DNA from: Marinobacter sp. ATCH36
GTDB lineage: Bacteria; Pseudomonadota; Gammaproteobacteria; Pseudomonadales; Oleiphilaceae
Direction of reading: 5' to 3'
Assembly: GCF_023555055.1 (NCBI RefSeq)
Contig: NZ_JAMJPL010000002.1
Location: forward strand, 608,371 to 672,370
DNA: 64,000 nt
Of the stretch, positions 37,201-48,462 are shown piece by piece. The notes below the pieces were generated by a model. That model made no database searches. It saw only the letters and a program-made list of their open reading frames with translations, and was not told the origin of the DNA. Within the stretch, counting starts at the first letter, position 1. Every line of letters starts with the position of its first letter. Position numbers and translations under genes: made by a program.

Positions 37201-38278
37201 TGGCGGCCTCCAGACAGTAATTCACGACTCTCTCCGTTGCATCAGGGCGGGCCAGCATCTTTGCGGCCTTCGCCATATCGATAATCCGGCTGCGATCCTT
37301 TCCAAGGTCCGTTAGGGTTTCCGCCAACAGATCCGCCGTCAGCTTTGGTTGTGGAATCAGAATCGCGCCTTTGGCTTCGACCATTTGCTGGGCGTTCCTG
37401 GTCTGATGGTCGTCCACGGCATGGGGAAAAGGCACCAGAACTGCACCGATACCAGCAACGCACAACTCTGAAACCGTCAAGGCGCCGGCCCGGCACAACA
37501 CAATATCCGCCCAGCCATAGGCCTCAGCCATATCTTTGATAAAGGGTTCAACAGAGGCTTCTACGCTGTGTTCGCCGTACGCTTCCCGGGCTTCCTCGAC
37601 ATTCTTCTCGCCACACTGGTGTCGCACCGTCGGGCGCTCGGATTCAGGCATCGTCGCCAGGGCTGCGGGCACCGTGCGATTAAAGACCTGTGCACCAAGG
37701 CTGCCTCCCACCACCAGCACTCTGATCGCCCCGGCGCGGCCCGACATCCGCTGTTCCGGTTCCGGGAGTGCCGCCAGATCCTGCCTCACCGGGTTACCGG
37801 TACACCGGGTAACCACATCCGCACCGAAGCTACCGGGAAAGGCTTCCAACACCGTAGTGGCAAAGCGCACCAGAATCCTGTTGGTCATGCCCGCGATCGC
37901 ATTCTGCTCATGGATGACCAGGGGCGCTTTGGTCAACCAGGCTGCGACACCACCGGGACCAGTCACGAACCCACCCATTCCGATCACGCAGTGGGGGCGG
38001 ATGCCCCGGACAACGGTAAAAGCCTGACCCAGTGCCCGCATCAGTCTGAATGGCGCCATCAACAACGCCAGCCGACCCTTGCCCCGCAGGCCTGAAATCT
38101 GGATCAACGACAGGGGTATGTCGGTTTCGCTTATCAACCGCTCCTCCATGCCGCCCCGGGAGCCAAGCCAGAAAACGTCATGGCCCTTTTCCTGAAGCTT
38201 CCTTGCTGTTGCCAGGGCCGGAAATACGTGGCCACCGGTACCGCCGGCCATTATCAGAAAGCGCCGTTTATCAGTCAT
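37193..38278 (-). CDS. murG: UDP-GlcNAc:lipid I N-acetylglucosaminyltransferase MurG
   Basis: This 361-residue peripheral membrane GT-B enzyme converts lipid I to lipid II. It has [14 protein letters not shown] at the N-terminus, the [12 protein letters not shown] loop, [10 protein letters not shown], and [11 protein letters not shown] in the UDP-GlcNAc site. The ATG at 38278 begins just before the glycine-rich loop; the longer open frame upstream lies in ftsW. Confidence 0.97.
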   Translation of the reverse strand: MTDKRRFLIMAGGTGGHVFPALATARKLQEKGHDVFWLGSRGGMEERLISETDIPLSLIQISGLRGKGRLALLMAPFRLMRALGQAFTVVRGIRPHCVIGMGGFVTGPGGVAAWLTKAPLVIHEQNAIAGMTNRILVRFATTVLEAFPGSFGADVVTRCTGNPVRQDLAALPEPEQRMSGRAGAIRVLVVGGSLGAQVFNRTVPAALATMPESERPTVRHQCGEKNVEEAREAYGEHSVEASVEPFIKDMAEAYGWADIVLCRAGALTVSELCVAGIGAVLVPFPHAVDDHQTRNAQQMVEAKGAILIPQPKLTADLLAETLTDLGKDRSRIIDMAKAAKMLARPDATERVVNYCLEAANG

Positions 38279-39473
38279 AAACCGCACCTCCCCTGGCCGC
38301 CGGCTTACGGGCTTTGTCACCGGCCACTTTTTCGCGGTCGATACGCTCCATTTCCACCCGCGCCAATACACCAATACAGACCGCGGTAATCATCAGGCTC
38401 GAACCGCCATAGCTCACCAGGGGCAGTGTCAGGCCCTTGGTTGGCAGCAGTCCGGTACTGACGGACATGTTGATACCGGCCTGCAAACCGATCAGCAGCG
38501 TGATGCCATAGGAGAAACACGCCGCGAATGGCATCCCAGCCTTTTCTGCCCTTCTGGCAATCACGAATCCTGTGACCACCAGAATGGTGAAAAGACCCAG
38601 CACGATAAGCGACCCGAGTAATCCAAACTCCTCGGCAATGATTGCGAAGATAAAATCGGTATGAGCCTCTGGCAGGTAAAACAGTTTCTGCACCGAGTTG
38701 CCAAGCCCCGTTCCGGCCCATTCGCCACGGCCAAAAGCTATCAACGACTGGGTGAGCTGGTAGCCGGTATCAAACTGGTCCTTCCAGGGATCGAGATAAC
38801 TGACAACCCGCTTCAACCGGTAGGGCTGTGTGAACACCAGTACTGCACCCATGACGACCAGCACACCAATCAGAGGCATAAAGCGGCTCAGGCGAACCCC
38901 ACTCAGAAAGATCATGCCGGCAGCCGCTGCCAAGAGTACTACCGTGGCCCCGAAATCAGGTTCGATAACCAGAAGAACAGACGCAATACCAAGAACACCA
39001 AGGGGCTTGAGAAACCCTGCCCAGGTATTCAGAAGCTCTTCCCGCCGACGAACCACGTACCCTGCCAGATAGGCAATCAGGCACAGTTTTGCGATCTCTG
39101 AAACCTGAACATTAAAGAGGCCGAAGGAGATCCAGCGGGTGGAGCCATTAACCGTGCGCCCCAGTGGCGTCAGAACCAGCAAAAGAGATAGCAGCCCGAT
39201 TCCCAGCAGCAGCCAGCCACTGCGCTCCCACCAGGAGATCGGAACATTGACCGCAATCAGAGCGAACACACAACCGATGCCGGCAAAGATAAGCTGCCGG
39301 ATCACATAGTGGTAACTGTTACCCATGGTTTCCGCTGCCATGTCCATGGATGCGGATGAAATCATGACAATGCCCATCACCAACAGTGCCGCAGAGCTGA
39401 TGATCAGCAACGGCAACGGGCGCAGATCGCGGAACAGGCTTTGATGGCCAGAGAGCGACAGATCAGCGTTCAT
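38271..39473 (-). CDS. ftsW: FtsW, septal peptidoglycan glycosyltransferase (SEDS family)
   Basis: This 400-residue protein has ten membrane segments and polymerises lipid II at the septum together with FtsI. SEDS motifs include IEPDFGATVVL, with the key Asp after the Glu, FIFAIIAEEFG and LPLVSYGGSSL. The ATG at 39473 overlaps the murD stop by one base (TGATG on the - strand). Confidence 0.97.
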   Translation of the reverse strand: MNADLSLSGHQSLFRDLRPLPLLIISSAALLVMGIVMISSASMDMAAETMGNSYHYVIRQLIFAGIGCVFALIAVNVPISWWERSGWLLLGIGLLSLLLVLTPLGRTVNGSTRWISFGLFNVQVSEIAKLCLIAYLAGYVVRRREELLNTWAGFLKPLGVLGIASVLLVIEPDFGATVVLLAAAAGMIFLSGVRLSRFMPLIGVLVVMGAVLVFTQPYRLKRVVSYLDPWKDQFDTGYQLTQSLIAFGRGEWAGTGLGNSVQKLFYLPEAHTDFIFAIIAEEFGLLGSLIVLGLFTILVVTGFVIARRAEKAGMPFAACFSYGITLLIGLQAGINMSVSTGLLPTKGLTLPLVSYGGSSLMITAVCIGVLARVEMERIDREKVAGDKARKPAARGGAVYD

Positions 39474-40813
39474 CAAAGCCCCTCCACCTGTTTACGAAAA
39501 CTGTCTCCGCGATCCTTGTAATCGCGGAACATGTCGAAACTGGCACAGGCCGGAGATAACAGCACCCTGTCTCCCGGCTCTGCCAGATCTGCTGCCTTGT
39601 GGACCGCATCCTCCATGCTGGCGACGTTAACAACGTCAACCTGATCACCGAGTGCAGAGGCAATCAGCCCGGCATCGGCGCCAATCAGAACTGCAGCCCG
39701 ACAATGGGCTAAAATCGGCCCTGCCAGCGGTGAGAAATCCGCACCCTTGCCTTCGCCACCGGCGATAAGAACGACTTTCCCGTCGGCTGGTACCAGGCTT
39801 TCGATGGCGGCCACAGTCGCACCCACGTTGGTACCCTTGGAGTCATTGATGTAATCCACGTCATCAACCCGACGGATGAACTCGCAGCGGTGCGGCAGCC
39901 CCCTGAAATTCCTTGCGGTCTCCAGCATCACAGCCATTGGCAGTCCCGCCGCATGTCCCAGTGCCAGCGCAGCCATCACATTACTGATGTTATGACGACC
40001 CATCAGGCCCAACTCATTGGCCAACAACAGGTTATCGAAGCCGAAAGTAATCCAGGTTCCCTCATCGTCATCCCGGGTGCTGAAGGTATCCGGGTTGACC
40101 CGGTGAAACCCGAAACACAGGAAACGGAGGCTGTCCCTCGCCATGGGTGTACTCAGTGCATCATCCAGGTTCACAACCGCATTCTTGCAGCCGTTGAAAA
40201 TCCGCTGCTTGGCCTGGAAATAGGCCATCTTGGTGGGGTAACGGTCCATGTGGTCATCGCTGACGTTGAGGACTGTCGCAGCCAGGGCATTGAGCTCACG
40301 GGTTGTCTCAAGTTGAAAGCTTGATAGCTCCAGGACGTAGAGATCGGCACCGCGACCAAGCAGGTCCAACGCAGGCGTACCGATATTGCCGCCCACTTCC
40401 ACGCGACGACCCGCTGCTTTGGCCATTTCCCCCACCAGGGAAGTCACCGTGGTTTTGCCGTTGGAGCCGGTAATGGCAACGATCGGTGCGTCCGCCGCTT
40501 CTGCAAACAGATCGATGTCACCACGGATCACGGCACCCTGCTCCGCTGCATGGCGGATAGCAGGTTCTGCAATGCTGATACCGGGGCTGACTACCAGTTC
40601 GTTGAAGCCGGCAAATACCTCTGGATCGAAATCACCCAGATACACGGGTAGCCCTGGCCAACCGGCGGTAAGTTGCTCCAGGCCGGGAGGCGAAGTACGA
40701 CTGTCAGCCACGGCAACATCGCGGCCTTTTTCGCACAGATAGCGCACGCAGGAGAGCCCGGTTTGACCGAGCCCTACGACCAGCGTACGACGATCTGAAA
40801 CGATGACACCCAT
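39473..40813 (-). CDS. murD: UDP-N-acetylmuramoyl-L-alanine--D-glutamate ligase
   Basis: This 446-residue Mur ligase adds D-glutamate. It has VVGLGQTGLSCVRYL at the N-terminus, the ATP loop GSNGKTTVTSL, NDSKGTNVGATVAA, which is MurD-type, and LSPACASFDMF near the end. It lies 14 bases after the mraY stop. Confidence 0.97.
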   Translation of the reverse strand: MGVIVSDRRTLVVGLGQTGLSCVRYLCEKGRDVAVADSRTSPPGLEQLTAGWPGLPVYLGDFDPEVFAGFNELVVSPGISIAEPAIRHAAEQGAVIRGDIDLFAEAADAPIVAITGSNGKTTVTSLVGEMAKAAGRRVEVGGNIGTPALDLLGRGADLYVLELSSFQLETTRELNALAATVLNVSDDHMDRYPTKMAYFQAKQRIFNGCKNAVVNLDDALSTPMARDSLRFLCFGFHRVNPDTFSTRDDDEGTWITFGFDNLLLANELGLMGRHNISNVMAALALGHAAGLPMAVMLETARNFRGLPHRCEFIRRVDDVDYINDSKGTNVGATVAAIESLVPADGKVVLIAGGEGKGADFSPLAGPILAHCRAAVLIGADAGLIASALGDQVDVVNVASMEDAVHKAADLAEPGDRVLLSPACASFDMFRDYKDRGDSFRKQVEGL

Positions 40814-40827
40814 GGTGCTCTGCTTCC

Positions 40828-41913
40828 CTATCTCAGTTTCAGGCTGGCAAGGCCAACCAGTACAAGTACAACGGTAACGACCCAGAAGCGCACAATTACG
40901 CGCGGCTCGGGCCAGCCTTTCAGTTCAAAATGGTGGTGCAATGGCGCCATGCGGAATATCCGCCGGCCGGTCAGCCTGAAAGACGCCACCTGCAGAATCA
41001 CCGAGATGGTCTCCATCACGAACACACCACCCATGATAAAAAGCACAATTTCCTGCCGGACGATGACTGCCACAACGCCCAACGCTGCGCCAAGGGCCAG
41101 GGCACCCACATCCCCCATGAATACCTGAGCGGGATAGGTGTTGAACCACAGGAAACCCAGCCCCGCGCCCACCAATGCACCGCAGAAAACGATCAGTTCG
41201 CCGGTGCCCGGCAGGTGGGGTATCAATAGATAGTCGGCAAACTGCGCATGGCCGGAGACATAAGCAAAGATGCCCAGGGCCGCGGCAACCATCACCGTTG
41301 GCATAATCGCGAGGCCATCAAGTCCGTCGGTGAGGTTGACCGCGTTACTGCTACCAACAATCACAAAATAACTCAGCAGGATGAACAGAACCGGTCCCAG
41401 CGTCAGCGACACATCCTTCAGGAAGGGCACATAAAGCGAGGTCTCCTGGGGCAGCGAGGAACTCATGAATAGTGCCACGGCTGCTGTGGCACCAATCACC
41501 GACTGCCAGAAATATTTCCAGCGGCCCGGCAAACCGCGGGGATTGCGCTCAACCACCTTGCGATAATCATCGACCCAGCCGATGGCACCGAATAACAACG
41601 TAACCAGAATCGCAACCCAGACGTAGCGGTTGCTCAGGTCGGCCCAAAGCAGGGAGCTGACGGCCACAGCCACCAGAATAAGCGCACCGCCCATGGTTGG
41701 CGTACCTGCTTTACTCAGATGTGTCTGAGGTCCGTCATCACGCACCGCCTGACCAATCTGGTACTGGCTCAGTTTGCGAATCATGAACGGCCCAATGAGC
41801 AGGGAAATCAGCAATGCGGTCAGCACCCCGAAAATCCCCCGTACTGTCAGGTACTGGAAAACCGTCAGCGCTGAGAAGTAATGTGAAAGAGCCTCTGTCA
41901 GCCAGAGCAGCAT
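40828..41913 (-). CDS. mraY: Phospho-N-acetylmuramoyl-pentapeptide transferase
   Basis: This 361-residue membrane enzyme has ten predicted segments and moves phospho-MurNAc-pentapeptide to undecaprenyl phosphate to form lipid I. The magnesium/substrate loops include [22 protein letters not shown], and [14 protein letters not shown]. The C-terminal [12 protein letters not shown] motif is present. It overlaps murF by 16 bases. Confidence 0.98.
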   Translation of the reverse strand: MLLWLTEALSHYFSALTVFQYLTVRGIFGVLTALLISLLIGPFMIRKLSQYQIGQAVRDDGPQTHLSKAGTPTMGGALILVAVAVSSLLWADLSNRYVWVAILVTLLFGAIGWVDDYRKVVERNPRGLPGRWKYFWQSVIGATAAVALFMSSSLPQETSLYVPFLKDVSLTLGPVLFILLSYFVIVGSSNAVNLTDGLDGLAIMPTVMVAAALGIFAYVSGHAQFADYLLIPHLPGTGELIVFCGALVGAGLGFLWFNTYPAQVFMGDVGALALGAALGVVAVIVRQEIVLFIMGGVFVMETISVILQVASFRLTGRRIFRMAPLHHHFELKGWPEPRVIVRFWVVTVVLVLVGLASLKLR

Positions 41914-43289
41914 GTGTTACCCACCTTTTCTTTTATTCCCTCCACCACGCTATCCATGGCGGAACTGCGAGAACCCTTGACCAGCACCGTCTGCGAATCG
42001 GCAGGCCCCTCCAACAGACGACGCACCGCGTCGTCATGGGTCGCACACACCTCAGCGGCATCTCCGAACCCTTCAACGTACCCTTCACAACCATTACCCA
42101 CGACCAGCAAGCGCTCGACGCCCAGGGCTTTGGCAAACTCACCCACCTCACGATGCAGCGCCAGGCTATCCGGCCCCAGCTCCGCCATGGCTCCCAGCAC
42201 CACAACACGATTGCCGGGACGCGATGCCAACACACCGAGTGCTGCCTTTATCGACGAAGGGTTGGCGTTGTAGCTGTCGTCGATGATCGTTAACCCGGGC
42301 GACAGCTCAAGAATCTGCAGGCGACCCTTTACCGGTTGCACTGACGCCAGCCCTTGCTGGACCGCTTCGTCGCTGGCACCCAGTTCACGCGCTGCTGCAA
42401 GCGCCAGCAATGCATTGGTTATATTGTGTTCACCGTGCAACGGCAGACTCACATCACAGAACCAGCCGTCAGGGCCACAGGCGCGGAAATTCTGCGAAGT
42501 GCCGTCATCGCGGAAAGCTTCGGAAAAATAGTCTCCACCGGCACTGGCCTTCATGCTGACACCAACAACCCGGCGCTCACCGGCTCGCCGTTGCCATTGC
42601 TCAAACGCAGGGTCATCCCGGTTCAGCACGACGAGGCCCGATTCGACGACACCATCGATGATTTCACCCTTGGCAAGTACGATATTGTCGTAGCCACCGA
42701 AACCCTCAAGATGGGCCTGCCCCGCATTGGTAAGCATTGATACATCCGGGCGCACGATGTTTACTGTGTGAGAAATCTCATTCAGTCCGCTGGCACCAAG
42801 CTCAATAGCCCCGAACTCATGTTCGGGAGCGAGTCGGAACAGAGTCAGGGGAACACCGATATGGTTATTGAGGTTGCCTTCGGTAGCCAGGGTGTTGCCA
42901 ACACGCGAGAGAATTGCGGCAACCATTTCCCGCACTGTGGTTTTGCCACTGCTGCCGGTAATGGCTACAAACCGCGCCGGACTGGCGTTACGATTCCCCG
43001 CCGCCAGTTTTGCCAGCGCTTCTACAGTGTCTGGCACCAGGATCTGCGGAAGCGCCAGATCCGGGCTTGCCTTATCCACCACTGCAGCCACGGCGCCTGC
43101 CTTTTCGGCAACATCCAGATAGTCATGCCCATCAAAGTGCTCACCCCTCAGCGCTACAAACAGGTCGCCCCGGGCTATTTTCCGCGTATCGGTGGAGACG
43201 CCACGGAACACCAACCCTTCAAGACTGCCTCCAGCTCCTGTGCCGCCAACCCAGTTCAATGCCTCGGTCAAGGCAAACGCCTGCATCAT
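41898..43289 (-). CDS. murF: UDP-MurNAc-tripeptide--D-alanyl-D-alanine ligase
   Basis: This 463-residue Mur ligase completes the pentapeptide. It carries the ATP loop [21 protein letters not shown], and [11 protein letters not shown], a MurF signature. Its start overlaps the murE stop by 4 bases. It ends 16 bases inside mraY. Confidence 0.97.
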   Translation of the reverse strand: MMQAFALTEALNWVGGTGAGGSLEGLVFRGVSTDTRKIARGDLFVALRGEHFDGHDYLDVAEKAGAVAAVVDKASPDLALPQILVPDTVEALAKLAAGNRNASPARFVAITGSSGKTTVREMVAAILSRVGNTLATEGNLNNHIGVPLTLFRLAPEHEFGAIELGASGLNEISHTVNIVRPDVSMLTNAGQAHLEGFGGYDNIVLAKGEIIDGVVESGLVVLNRDDPAFEQWQRRAGERRVVGVSMKASAGGDYFSEAFRDDGTSQNFRACGPDGWFCDVSLPLHGEHNITNALLALAAARELGASDEAVQQGLASVQPVKGRLQILELSPGLTIIDDSYNANPSSIKAALGVLASRPGNRVVVLGAMAELGPDSLALHREVGEFAKALGVERLLVVGNGCEGYVEGFGDAAEVCATHDDAVRRLLEGPADSQTVLVKGSRSSAMDSVVEGIKEKVGNTCCSG

Positions 43290-44773
43290 GCGACACCTCC
43301 GTTCAGTGACAGCGCGTGCCTTACCTGCTCGGCATCGCTGAACGGAATCCGCTGCCCGGCCATTTCCTGCCAGGCTTCATGTCCCTTACCGGCAATCAGA
43401 ACAATGTCCCCTTCCACCGCTGAGTGAATAGCCTGACGAATGGCCTCGGCGCGATCGTGGATAACTGCAACCCGGTCCGGGTGAACGAACCCGGCCACGA
43501 TATCCGCCGTAATAATGTCCGGGGCCTCGTTGCGGGGATTGTCATCCGTCACGATAACCACGTCGGCTGCCTGTTCCGCTTCCCGCGCCATCTCCGGGCG
43601 CTTGCCGGTGTCGCGGTCCCCACCGCAGCCGAAGACACAGAACAGGCGGCCACTCACGTGAGGGCGCAATGCTGCCAGGGCGCTGTTCAGGGCATCGGGA
43701 GTATGGGCGTAATCCACAACCACACGGACACCGTTTGCGCCGGCAAATGGCTCCAGTCGCCCCGGTGGCGGTGACAGGCGCTCGACCGCGCGCTGCACCC
43801 GCTCCACCGGAACACCGAGGCTGAGAACTGCTGCCATGGCCGCCAGAATGTTGCTGACATTGAAGCTGCCCAGTACCGGCGCAGAAATCGTGAATCGGCC
43901 CCATAAACCGTCGACACTGGCATGAAACCCGTCAATGGACGGCGAGAACTCTGTCAGCCAGAGCTCAGTCTGGGCTTCGTGCAGACTGTAACGGACACGG
44001 TCGCACTTGCCCTCAAGCTGTTCATACAACTGCCGGCCGAATGGGTCATCAAAGTTGACCACGGCGAAATGCAATTCCTCACGCTCGAACAGGCGCGCTT
44101 TTGCAGCACCATAGGCCTCCATGGATCCATGATAATCAAGATGATCCCTGGTGAGGTTGGTAAACACCGCTCCAGTCATCGTCAGGTTATCAATGCGCCC
44201 CTGGTCCAGAGCGTGAGAAGACACCTCCATCGCCGCTGCGCGCCCACCCTGGGCAATAATCTTCGACAGAACGCGATTGACCTGAACAACATCCGGTGTC
44301 GTGTGCGACCCCTGCTGCAGTGAACCGGGCATGCCGTAACCAACTGTGCCTATCACCCCACAGGGGGTGCCGGTTTCCTGCAACAGCGTCGCTATGTAGT
44401 GACTGACCGAAGTTTTGCCATTGGTGCCGGTCACGCCTATCAGCCGCAATCGCTGGGATGGGTGTTCGAAGAACCGGTCTGCGATCTTACCGAGTTGGGG
44501 CCGCAAATCTGTCACCGGTACAATCAGCACACCTTCATGTTCGTGGCACTCTTCGTCTGCTTGTGTTGTCTCAAGCAGGATAACGGTGGCGCCAGCGCCG
44601 ATGGCATGCTCTATGTAATGGTCCGCGGGCGTTCGGGCGCCAGCCAGAGCAATAAACGCATCGCCGGCTCTGACCTCCCGGCTGTCGGTTTTCAGGCCGT
44701 GAATTGTGACATCAAACACCGATGGCACTGGTGCTATCCCCTGCAACAATGTGCTGAGCGATGTAATACACAT
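43286..44773 (-). CDS. murE: UDP-MurNAc-dipeptide--meso-diaminopimelate ligase
   Basis: This 495-residue Mur ligase has the ATP loop GTNGKTSVSHYIATLL and the DNPR motif (TDDNPRNE) that selects meso-diaminopimelate rather than lysine, as expected for a Gram-negative. The ATG at 44773 is used (MCITSLSTLLQ), 4 bases after the ftsI stop; the longer frame lies inside ftsI. Confidence 0.96.
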   Translation of the reverse strand: MCITSLSTLLQGIAPVPSVFDVTIHGLKTDSREVRAGDAFIALAGARTPADHYIEHAIGAGATVILLETTQADEECHEHEGVLIVPVTDLRPQLGKIADRFFEHPSQRLRLIGVTGTNGKTSVSHYIATLLQETGTPCGVIGTVGYGMPGSLQQGSHTTPDVVQVNRVLSKIIAQGGRAAAMEVSSHALDQGRIDNLTMTGAVFTNLTRDHLDYHGSMEAYGAAKARLFEREELHFAVVNFDDPFGRQLYEQLEGKCDRVRYSLHEAQTELWLTEFSPSIDGFHASVDGLWGRFTISAPVLGSFNVSNILAAMAAVLSLGVPVERVQRAVERLSPPPGRLEPFAGANGVRVVVDYAHTPDALNSALAALRPHVSGRLFCVFGCGGDRDTGKRPEMAREAEQAADVVIVTDDNPRNEAPDIITADIVAGFVHPDRVAVIHDRAEAIRQAIHSAVEGDIVLIAGKGHEAWQEMAGQRIPFSDAEQVRHALSLNGGVA

Positions 44774-44777
44774 AACC

Positions 44778-46526
44778 CTAACCCCGCTCCCCGGAAGCCC
44801 GACGCGGCTCTTTCGCCTCGCCAAGCTCCAGTTCCGGCTTTACGTTCAGCAGCCGTAACGCGTCTCCCATCACCCTGGCAAATACCGGTGCCGCAACTTC
44901 GCCACCGTAATATTCTCCAGACTGGGGAGCATCAACAGCCACCACTGTGACAATTCTCGGATTGTCGATTGGAGCCATACCGGCAAATATTGCCTTGTAC
45001 TGACTGTCTTCATATCCACCCTTGCCGACCAGGTGAACGGTTCCGGTTTTGCCCCCGGCGGAGTAAAAGCCCGGCTGAGCGCGTTTTCCGGTACCGTTTT
45101 CCACCACTTCCCGCAACATTTCCCTGATCTGAAATGAGACGTCCTCAGAAAGAACTCGTTCCCCGACCGGCCGTTCCTCAGTTTTCAACAGGCTTAACGG
45201 GTAGCGAATACCACCATTGGCCAGCACCATGTAAGCCTGCGCTAATTGAAGAGCGTTGACGCTCATGCCGTAGCCATAAGACAGGGTTGCCTCTTCAACT
45301 GGCCTCCATTTCGGTGGCGCAGGCAACACGCCAACCGCCTCTCCGGGAAAGCCAATCCCCGTGGGTTGCCCCAGCCCCAGGCGGGCGTACAGATTTCTTA
45401 TGGTGTCTCCACCCAGCTCGGTGGCAATCTTGCTGATACCCACGTTGCTCGACTTCGCAATCACGTCAGTCAGGCTGATCACGCCATAATTCCGGTGATC
45501 ACGAATCGTGAAACGACCAAAGCGCCGAAAACCCGGCGCCGTGTCTATAGTGCTTGATGCCTTGAATTTTCCTGACTCCAGGGCCGCCGCCATGGAAACC
45601 GGCTTCATCGTCGACCCGGGCTCAAACAGATCGGTAATCGCCTTGTTTCGCAATCGGTCAGGGCTGAGCTGGGTGCGGTCGTTGGGGTTATAAGAGCCCT
45701 GGTTCACCATGGCCAGCACTTCGCCGGTGTCTACATCCAGCATCACCAAGGTGCCACCTCTGGCACCGTGCGCACCCACCACTGCCTTGAGCTCGCGATA
45801 CGCCAGATATTGCAGCCGCAGGTCAATGCTGAGAGACAGGTTGCGACCGGGTTTGGCATCACGAATAAGGGTCAGATCCTTGATCACCCGGCCGCGATTG
45901 TCCTTGAGCACACGTTTGCGACCGCTTTCGCCACTCAACCACTGGTTGTAGGCCAGTTCGATGCCTTCCTGACCGCTTTCATCAATATTTGTAAAACCGA
46001 CAACATGGGAGGTCACCTCTCCGGCCGGATAATAACGGCGATACTCCTGGCGGCTGTACAATCCGGGAATGCCCATGGAAAGCACCTGCCTTGCGGTCTC
46101 CGGCTGCAGTTTGCGACGCAGATAGACAAACTCCCGTTCTGAATATTTCCGCAGGCGCTCCCGCAGCCTGGCCTCATTGAGACCAAGTAACCGCGCGACA
46201 TTCGTCAACCCGGGTTCTGCAGCATCGATCTCGGACGGATTGGCCCAGATCGTCTGAACCGGCGTGCTGACCGCCAGCGACTCACCATGACGGTCGGTGA
46301 CGACCCCGCGGTGGGCATCAATGCTTTCTACCCTTATAGTCCTGACATCACCCTGCTTTCGCAGGAACTCGTTATCCACAACGTGCAGGTCGACCAGACG
46401 CCAGGCCAGGGCACCGACCACCAGGAGAAACACACCCAGCACGGTGCCATACCGCCAGGCTCCAAGCCCGGCAGCCAGTCGCTGGCCCCATGTTGCTGTC
46501 TTTCCCTGATCGGACAATGTCTTCAC
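44778..46526 (-). CDS. ftsI: FtsI (PBP3), septal peptidoglycan transpeptidase
   Basis: This 582-residue class B penicillin-binding protein has one N-terminal membrane segment (about residues 27-43), a dimerisation/pedestal domain and a transpeptidase domain. The active serine is in GSTMKP, and SSN and KTGT motifs follow. The start is uncertain. A GTG at 46526 has little ribosome-binding sequence, while a TTG at 46517 has AAGGTG 6 bases upstream; no ATG occurs before the membrane segment. Confidence 0.96.
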   Translation of the reverse strand: MKTLSDQGKTATWGQRLAAGLGAWRYGTVLGVFLLVVGALAWRLVDLHVVDNEFLRKQGDVRTIRVESIDAHRGVVTDRHGESLAVSTPVQTIWANPSEIDAAEPGLTNVARLLGLNEARLRERLRKYSEREFVYLRRKLQPETARQVLSMGIPGLYSRQEYRRYYPAGEVTSHVVGFTNIDESGQEGIELAYNQWLSGESGRKRVLKDNRGRVIKDLTLIRDAKPGRNLSLSIDLRLQYLAYRELKAVVGAHGARGGTLVMLDVDTGEVLAMVNQGSYNPNDRTQLSPDRLRNKAITDLFEPGSTMKPVSMAAALESGKFKASSTIDTAPGFRRFGRFTIRDHRNYGVISLTDVIAKSSNVGISKIATELGGDTIRNLYARLGLGQPTGIGFPGEAVGVLPAPPKWRPVEEATLSYGYGMSVNALQLAQAYMVLANGGIRYPLSLLKTEERPVGERVLSEDVSFQIREMLREVVENGTGKRAQPGFYSAGGKTGTVHLVGKGGYEDSQYKAIFAGMAPIDNPRIVTVVAVDAPQSGEYYGGEVAAPVFARVMGDALRLLNVKPELELGEAKEPRRASGERG

Positions 46527-46547
46527 CTTACGGTTTGTTATGTTCGT

Positions 46548-46955
46548 TTAGCGAGCCCCGACAAGTGGCGCCATCAATGGCACCAGGACGATGTCCTGTT
46601 TGCCAGGTACAACCATGTCAAAACGTTCAGCAGCCAACTGCTCTACCCGTCCATGAGCACTCAGCGCACTTTGCTCCAGCAGAAGCTGGCTCCACTCCCG
46701 CTGGTAATTATCACGCTGCTGCTGCAACTGGGACAGAGTATTGAACAGCTCCCGGTTCTCGTGGGCACTGACCACAACACCCAGCGATGACATCACCAGA
46801 AGCATCACCAATCCCATGGATATCAGTACATGCTTTTGTTGAAGCGCTGCGAATACCTGCTGCGACAGTCTGACTGCCGTAGCTACACTATCCCTGACAC
46901 GCTGTTTGTTAAGTCGTGCTGTCTTTGTCGGCCTTTCAATGGCTACCGCGCCCAT
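46548..46955 (-). CDS. ftsL: Cell division protein FtsL
   Basis: This 135-residue small bitopic protein has a membrane segment (about residues 43-62) followed by a leucine-zipper-like coiled coil (ENRELFNTLSQLQQQRDNYQ) that pairs with FtsB. FtsL is poorly conserved, and the call rests on this architecture and on its fixed place between rsmH and ftsI. The ATG at 46955 has GGGAG about 9 bases upstream; a longer frame overlapping rsmH is rejected. Confidence 0.9.
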   Translation of the reverse strand: MGAVAIERPTKTARLNKQRVRDSVATAVRLSQQVFAALQQKHVLISMGLVMLLVMSSLGVVVSAHENRELFNTLSQLQQQRDNYQREWSQLLLEQSALSAHGRVEQLAAERFDMVVPGKQDIVLVPLMAPLVGAR

Positions 46956-46986
46956 CGTTACGCGCTCCCTACCTGTTTTACTTGTG

Positions 46987-47946
46987 TTATTCCGATATCC
47001 GCTCAAGAACACGCATGACCGCGCTTCTCGCCCGTACGTTGTCACCCACTTCTTCCGAATCCGCTTTGTTCGCCTTGCCGATCAGCCGGAATGCCGATGC
47101 TTCCTGCTCCGCAGTCACCGGGACGCCTTTTGGCAGCCTCGGGCCACGAGCCAGGTCCCGCATGAACCGCTTGACCAGCCGGTCTTCCAGTGAATGAAAG
47201 CTTATAACCACCAGCCTTCCACCGGGCATCAGCTTTTCAGCGGCAGCACCAAGCCCGGCTTCCAGGTCTTCCAGCTCCCGGTTGATAAAAATCCGGATTG
47301 CCTGAAACGTCCGGGTAGCCGGATGCTTGTGCTTTTCCTTTTTTGGAACCGCCTCACTCACCAGTGATGCCAGTTGATGTGTGGTCTCGAGCGGAGCTTC
47401 CTTACGGCGCTCCACAACGAGACGGGCGATACGGCGGGAGAACTTCTCCTCACCGTATCGCCAGATAACGTACGCAATGTCTTTTTCGTCCGCTTCGGCC
47501 AGCCACTGCGCCGCACTCGGCGCCTGGCCCGGATCCATTCTCATATCCAGCGGTCCATCCCGCATAAAGCTGAATCCCCGGGTCGCGTCATCCAGCTGCG
47601 GGGATGAGACACCAAGATCCAGCAGCACGCCATTAACCTTCATCCATCCCTCGGCGTCGGCAGCCTTACCCAATTCGGCAAAGGAGCCGTGGAACGCTCG
47701 AAAACGCGAGTCTTCAAGCGCAAGCTCACGAGCTACCCGCATAGCTTCAGGATCCTTGTCGATACCCAGCAGCTTTCCGCCCGACCCAAGCTGACTGAGA
47801 ATCAGGCGACTGTGGCCACCGCGACCGAAGGTGCCATCGATATAAATCCCATCCGGATCGTTAACCAGCAGATCGACCGCCGAGTCCAGGAGCACAGAAC
47901 GATGCCGGTACTGCGCGGCCGGCCCCTGTCCGCGGCCAGTGGTCAT
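46987..47946 (-). CDS. rsmH: 16S rRNA (cytosine(1402)-N(4))-methyltransferase
   Basis: This 319-residue SAM-dependent enzyme (formerly MraW) methylates N4 of C1402 in 16S rRNA. It has [29 protein letters not shown] for SAM binding, [14 protein letters not shown], and [13 protein letters not shown]. RsmI, encoded nearby, modifies the 2'-O of the same base. Its start overlaps the mraZ stop by 4 bases. Confidence 0.97.
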   Translation of the reverse strand: MTTGRGQGPAAQYRHRSVLLDSAVDLLVNDPDGIYIDGTFGRGGHSRLILSQLGSGGKLLGIDKDPEAMRVARELALEDSRFRAFHGSFAELGKAADAEGWMKVNGVLLDLGVSSPQLDDATRGFSFMRDGPLDMRMDPGQAPSAAQWLAEADEKDIAYVIWRYGEEKFSRRIARLVVERRKEAPLETTHQLASLVSEAVPKKEKHKHPATRTFQAIRIFINRELEDLEAGLGAAAEKLMPGGRLVVISFHSLEDRLVKRFMRDLARGPRLPKGVPVTAEQEASAFRLIGKANKADSEEVGDNVRARSAVMRVLERISE

Positions 47947-48395
47947 AGCGACAGTGCCTCCATTTCCGGTGGCATTTCGTCTTCATCCGACGACTCGTCG
48001 AGCCATGCGAACCAGCGCTCTTCACTCCAGAGCTCCAGTTTTTTGCCCTGACCAATCAACATCAGCTTTTTCTCGAGGCGCGCATAACTGCGCAATGTGG
48101 GCGGCACCAGGATTCTGCCGGCAGAATCCAGCTCCAGCTGCGTGGCATGCCCCAGCAGCAGGCGCTGCAGCCTGCGGGCCGCCTTGTTCATGTTGGGAAG
48201 GGCTTCGATCTGTGGCCTCAGTGCTTCCCACTGCGGCTCCGGATAGACCAACAGACAGCGCTCTTCATCGGCATTGGCCGTCAACACAATGCGGCCGCCA
48301 CAGGCGTGCGCGAGCTCCTCACGCACTTTGGCGGGGATCGCAAGGCGACCCTTCGCATCCATATTGATGGCATGACTGCCAAGAAAATTGCTCAT
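47943..48395 (-). CDS. mraZ: MraZ transcriptional regulator of the dcw cluster
   Basis: This 150-residue protein has two AbrB-like SpoVT domains: [17 protein letters not shown] near residue 12 and [20 protein letters not shown] near 88. MraZ rings bind repeated TGG boxes upstream of their own gene and repress dcw transcription. The ATG at 48395 starts [11 protein letters not shown]; a TTG upstream is rejected. Four such boxes lie 26-60 bases upstream. Confidence 0.96.
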   Translation of the reverse strand: MSNFLGSHAINMDAKGRLAIPAKVREELAHACGGRIVLTANADEERCLLVYPEPQWEALRPQIEALPNMNKAARRLQRLLLGHATQLELDSAGRILVPPTLRSYARLEKKLMLIGQGKKLELWSEERWFAWLDESSDEDEMPPEMEALSL

Positions 48396-48420
48396 TTGCA
48401 CCAATTCCGGGGTTTAGAAA

Positions 48421-48454
48421 CCACAAATAACCACTAGAAACCACTTTTTCCCAC
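48421..48454 (-). promoter_or_regulatory. MraZ operator: four GTGG boxes at 10-bp spacing
   Basis: On the - strand GTGG occurs four times with an exact 10-base period (as CCAC at 48421, 48431, 48441 and 48451 on the + strand). The boxes lie between the -10 and the mraZ ATG. This matches the known MraZ-binding arrangement of regularly spaced TGG repeats. Confidence 0.85.
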
Positions 48455-48462
48455 TTGTGCAC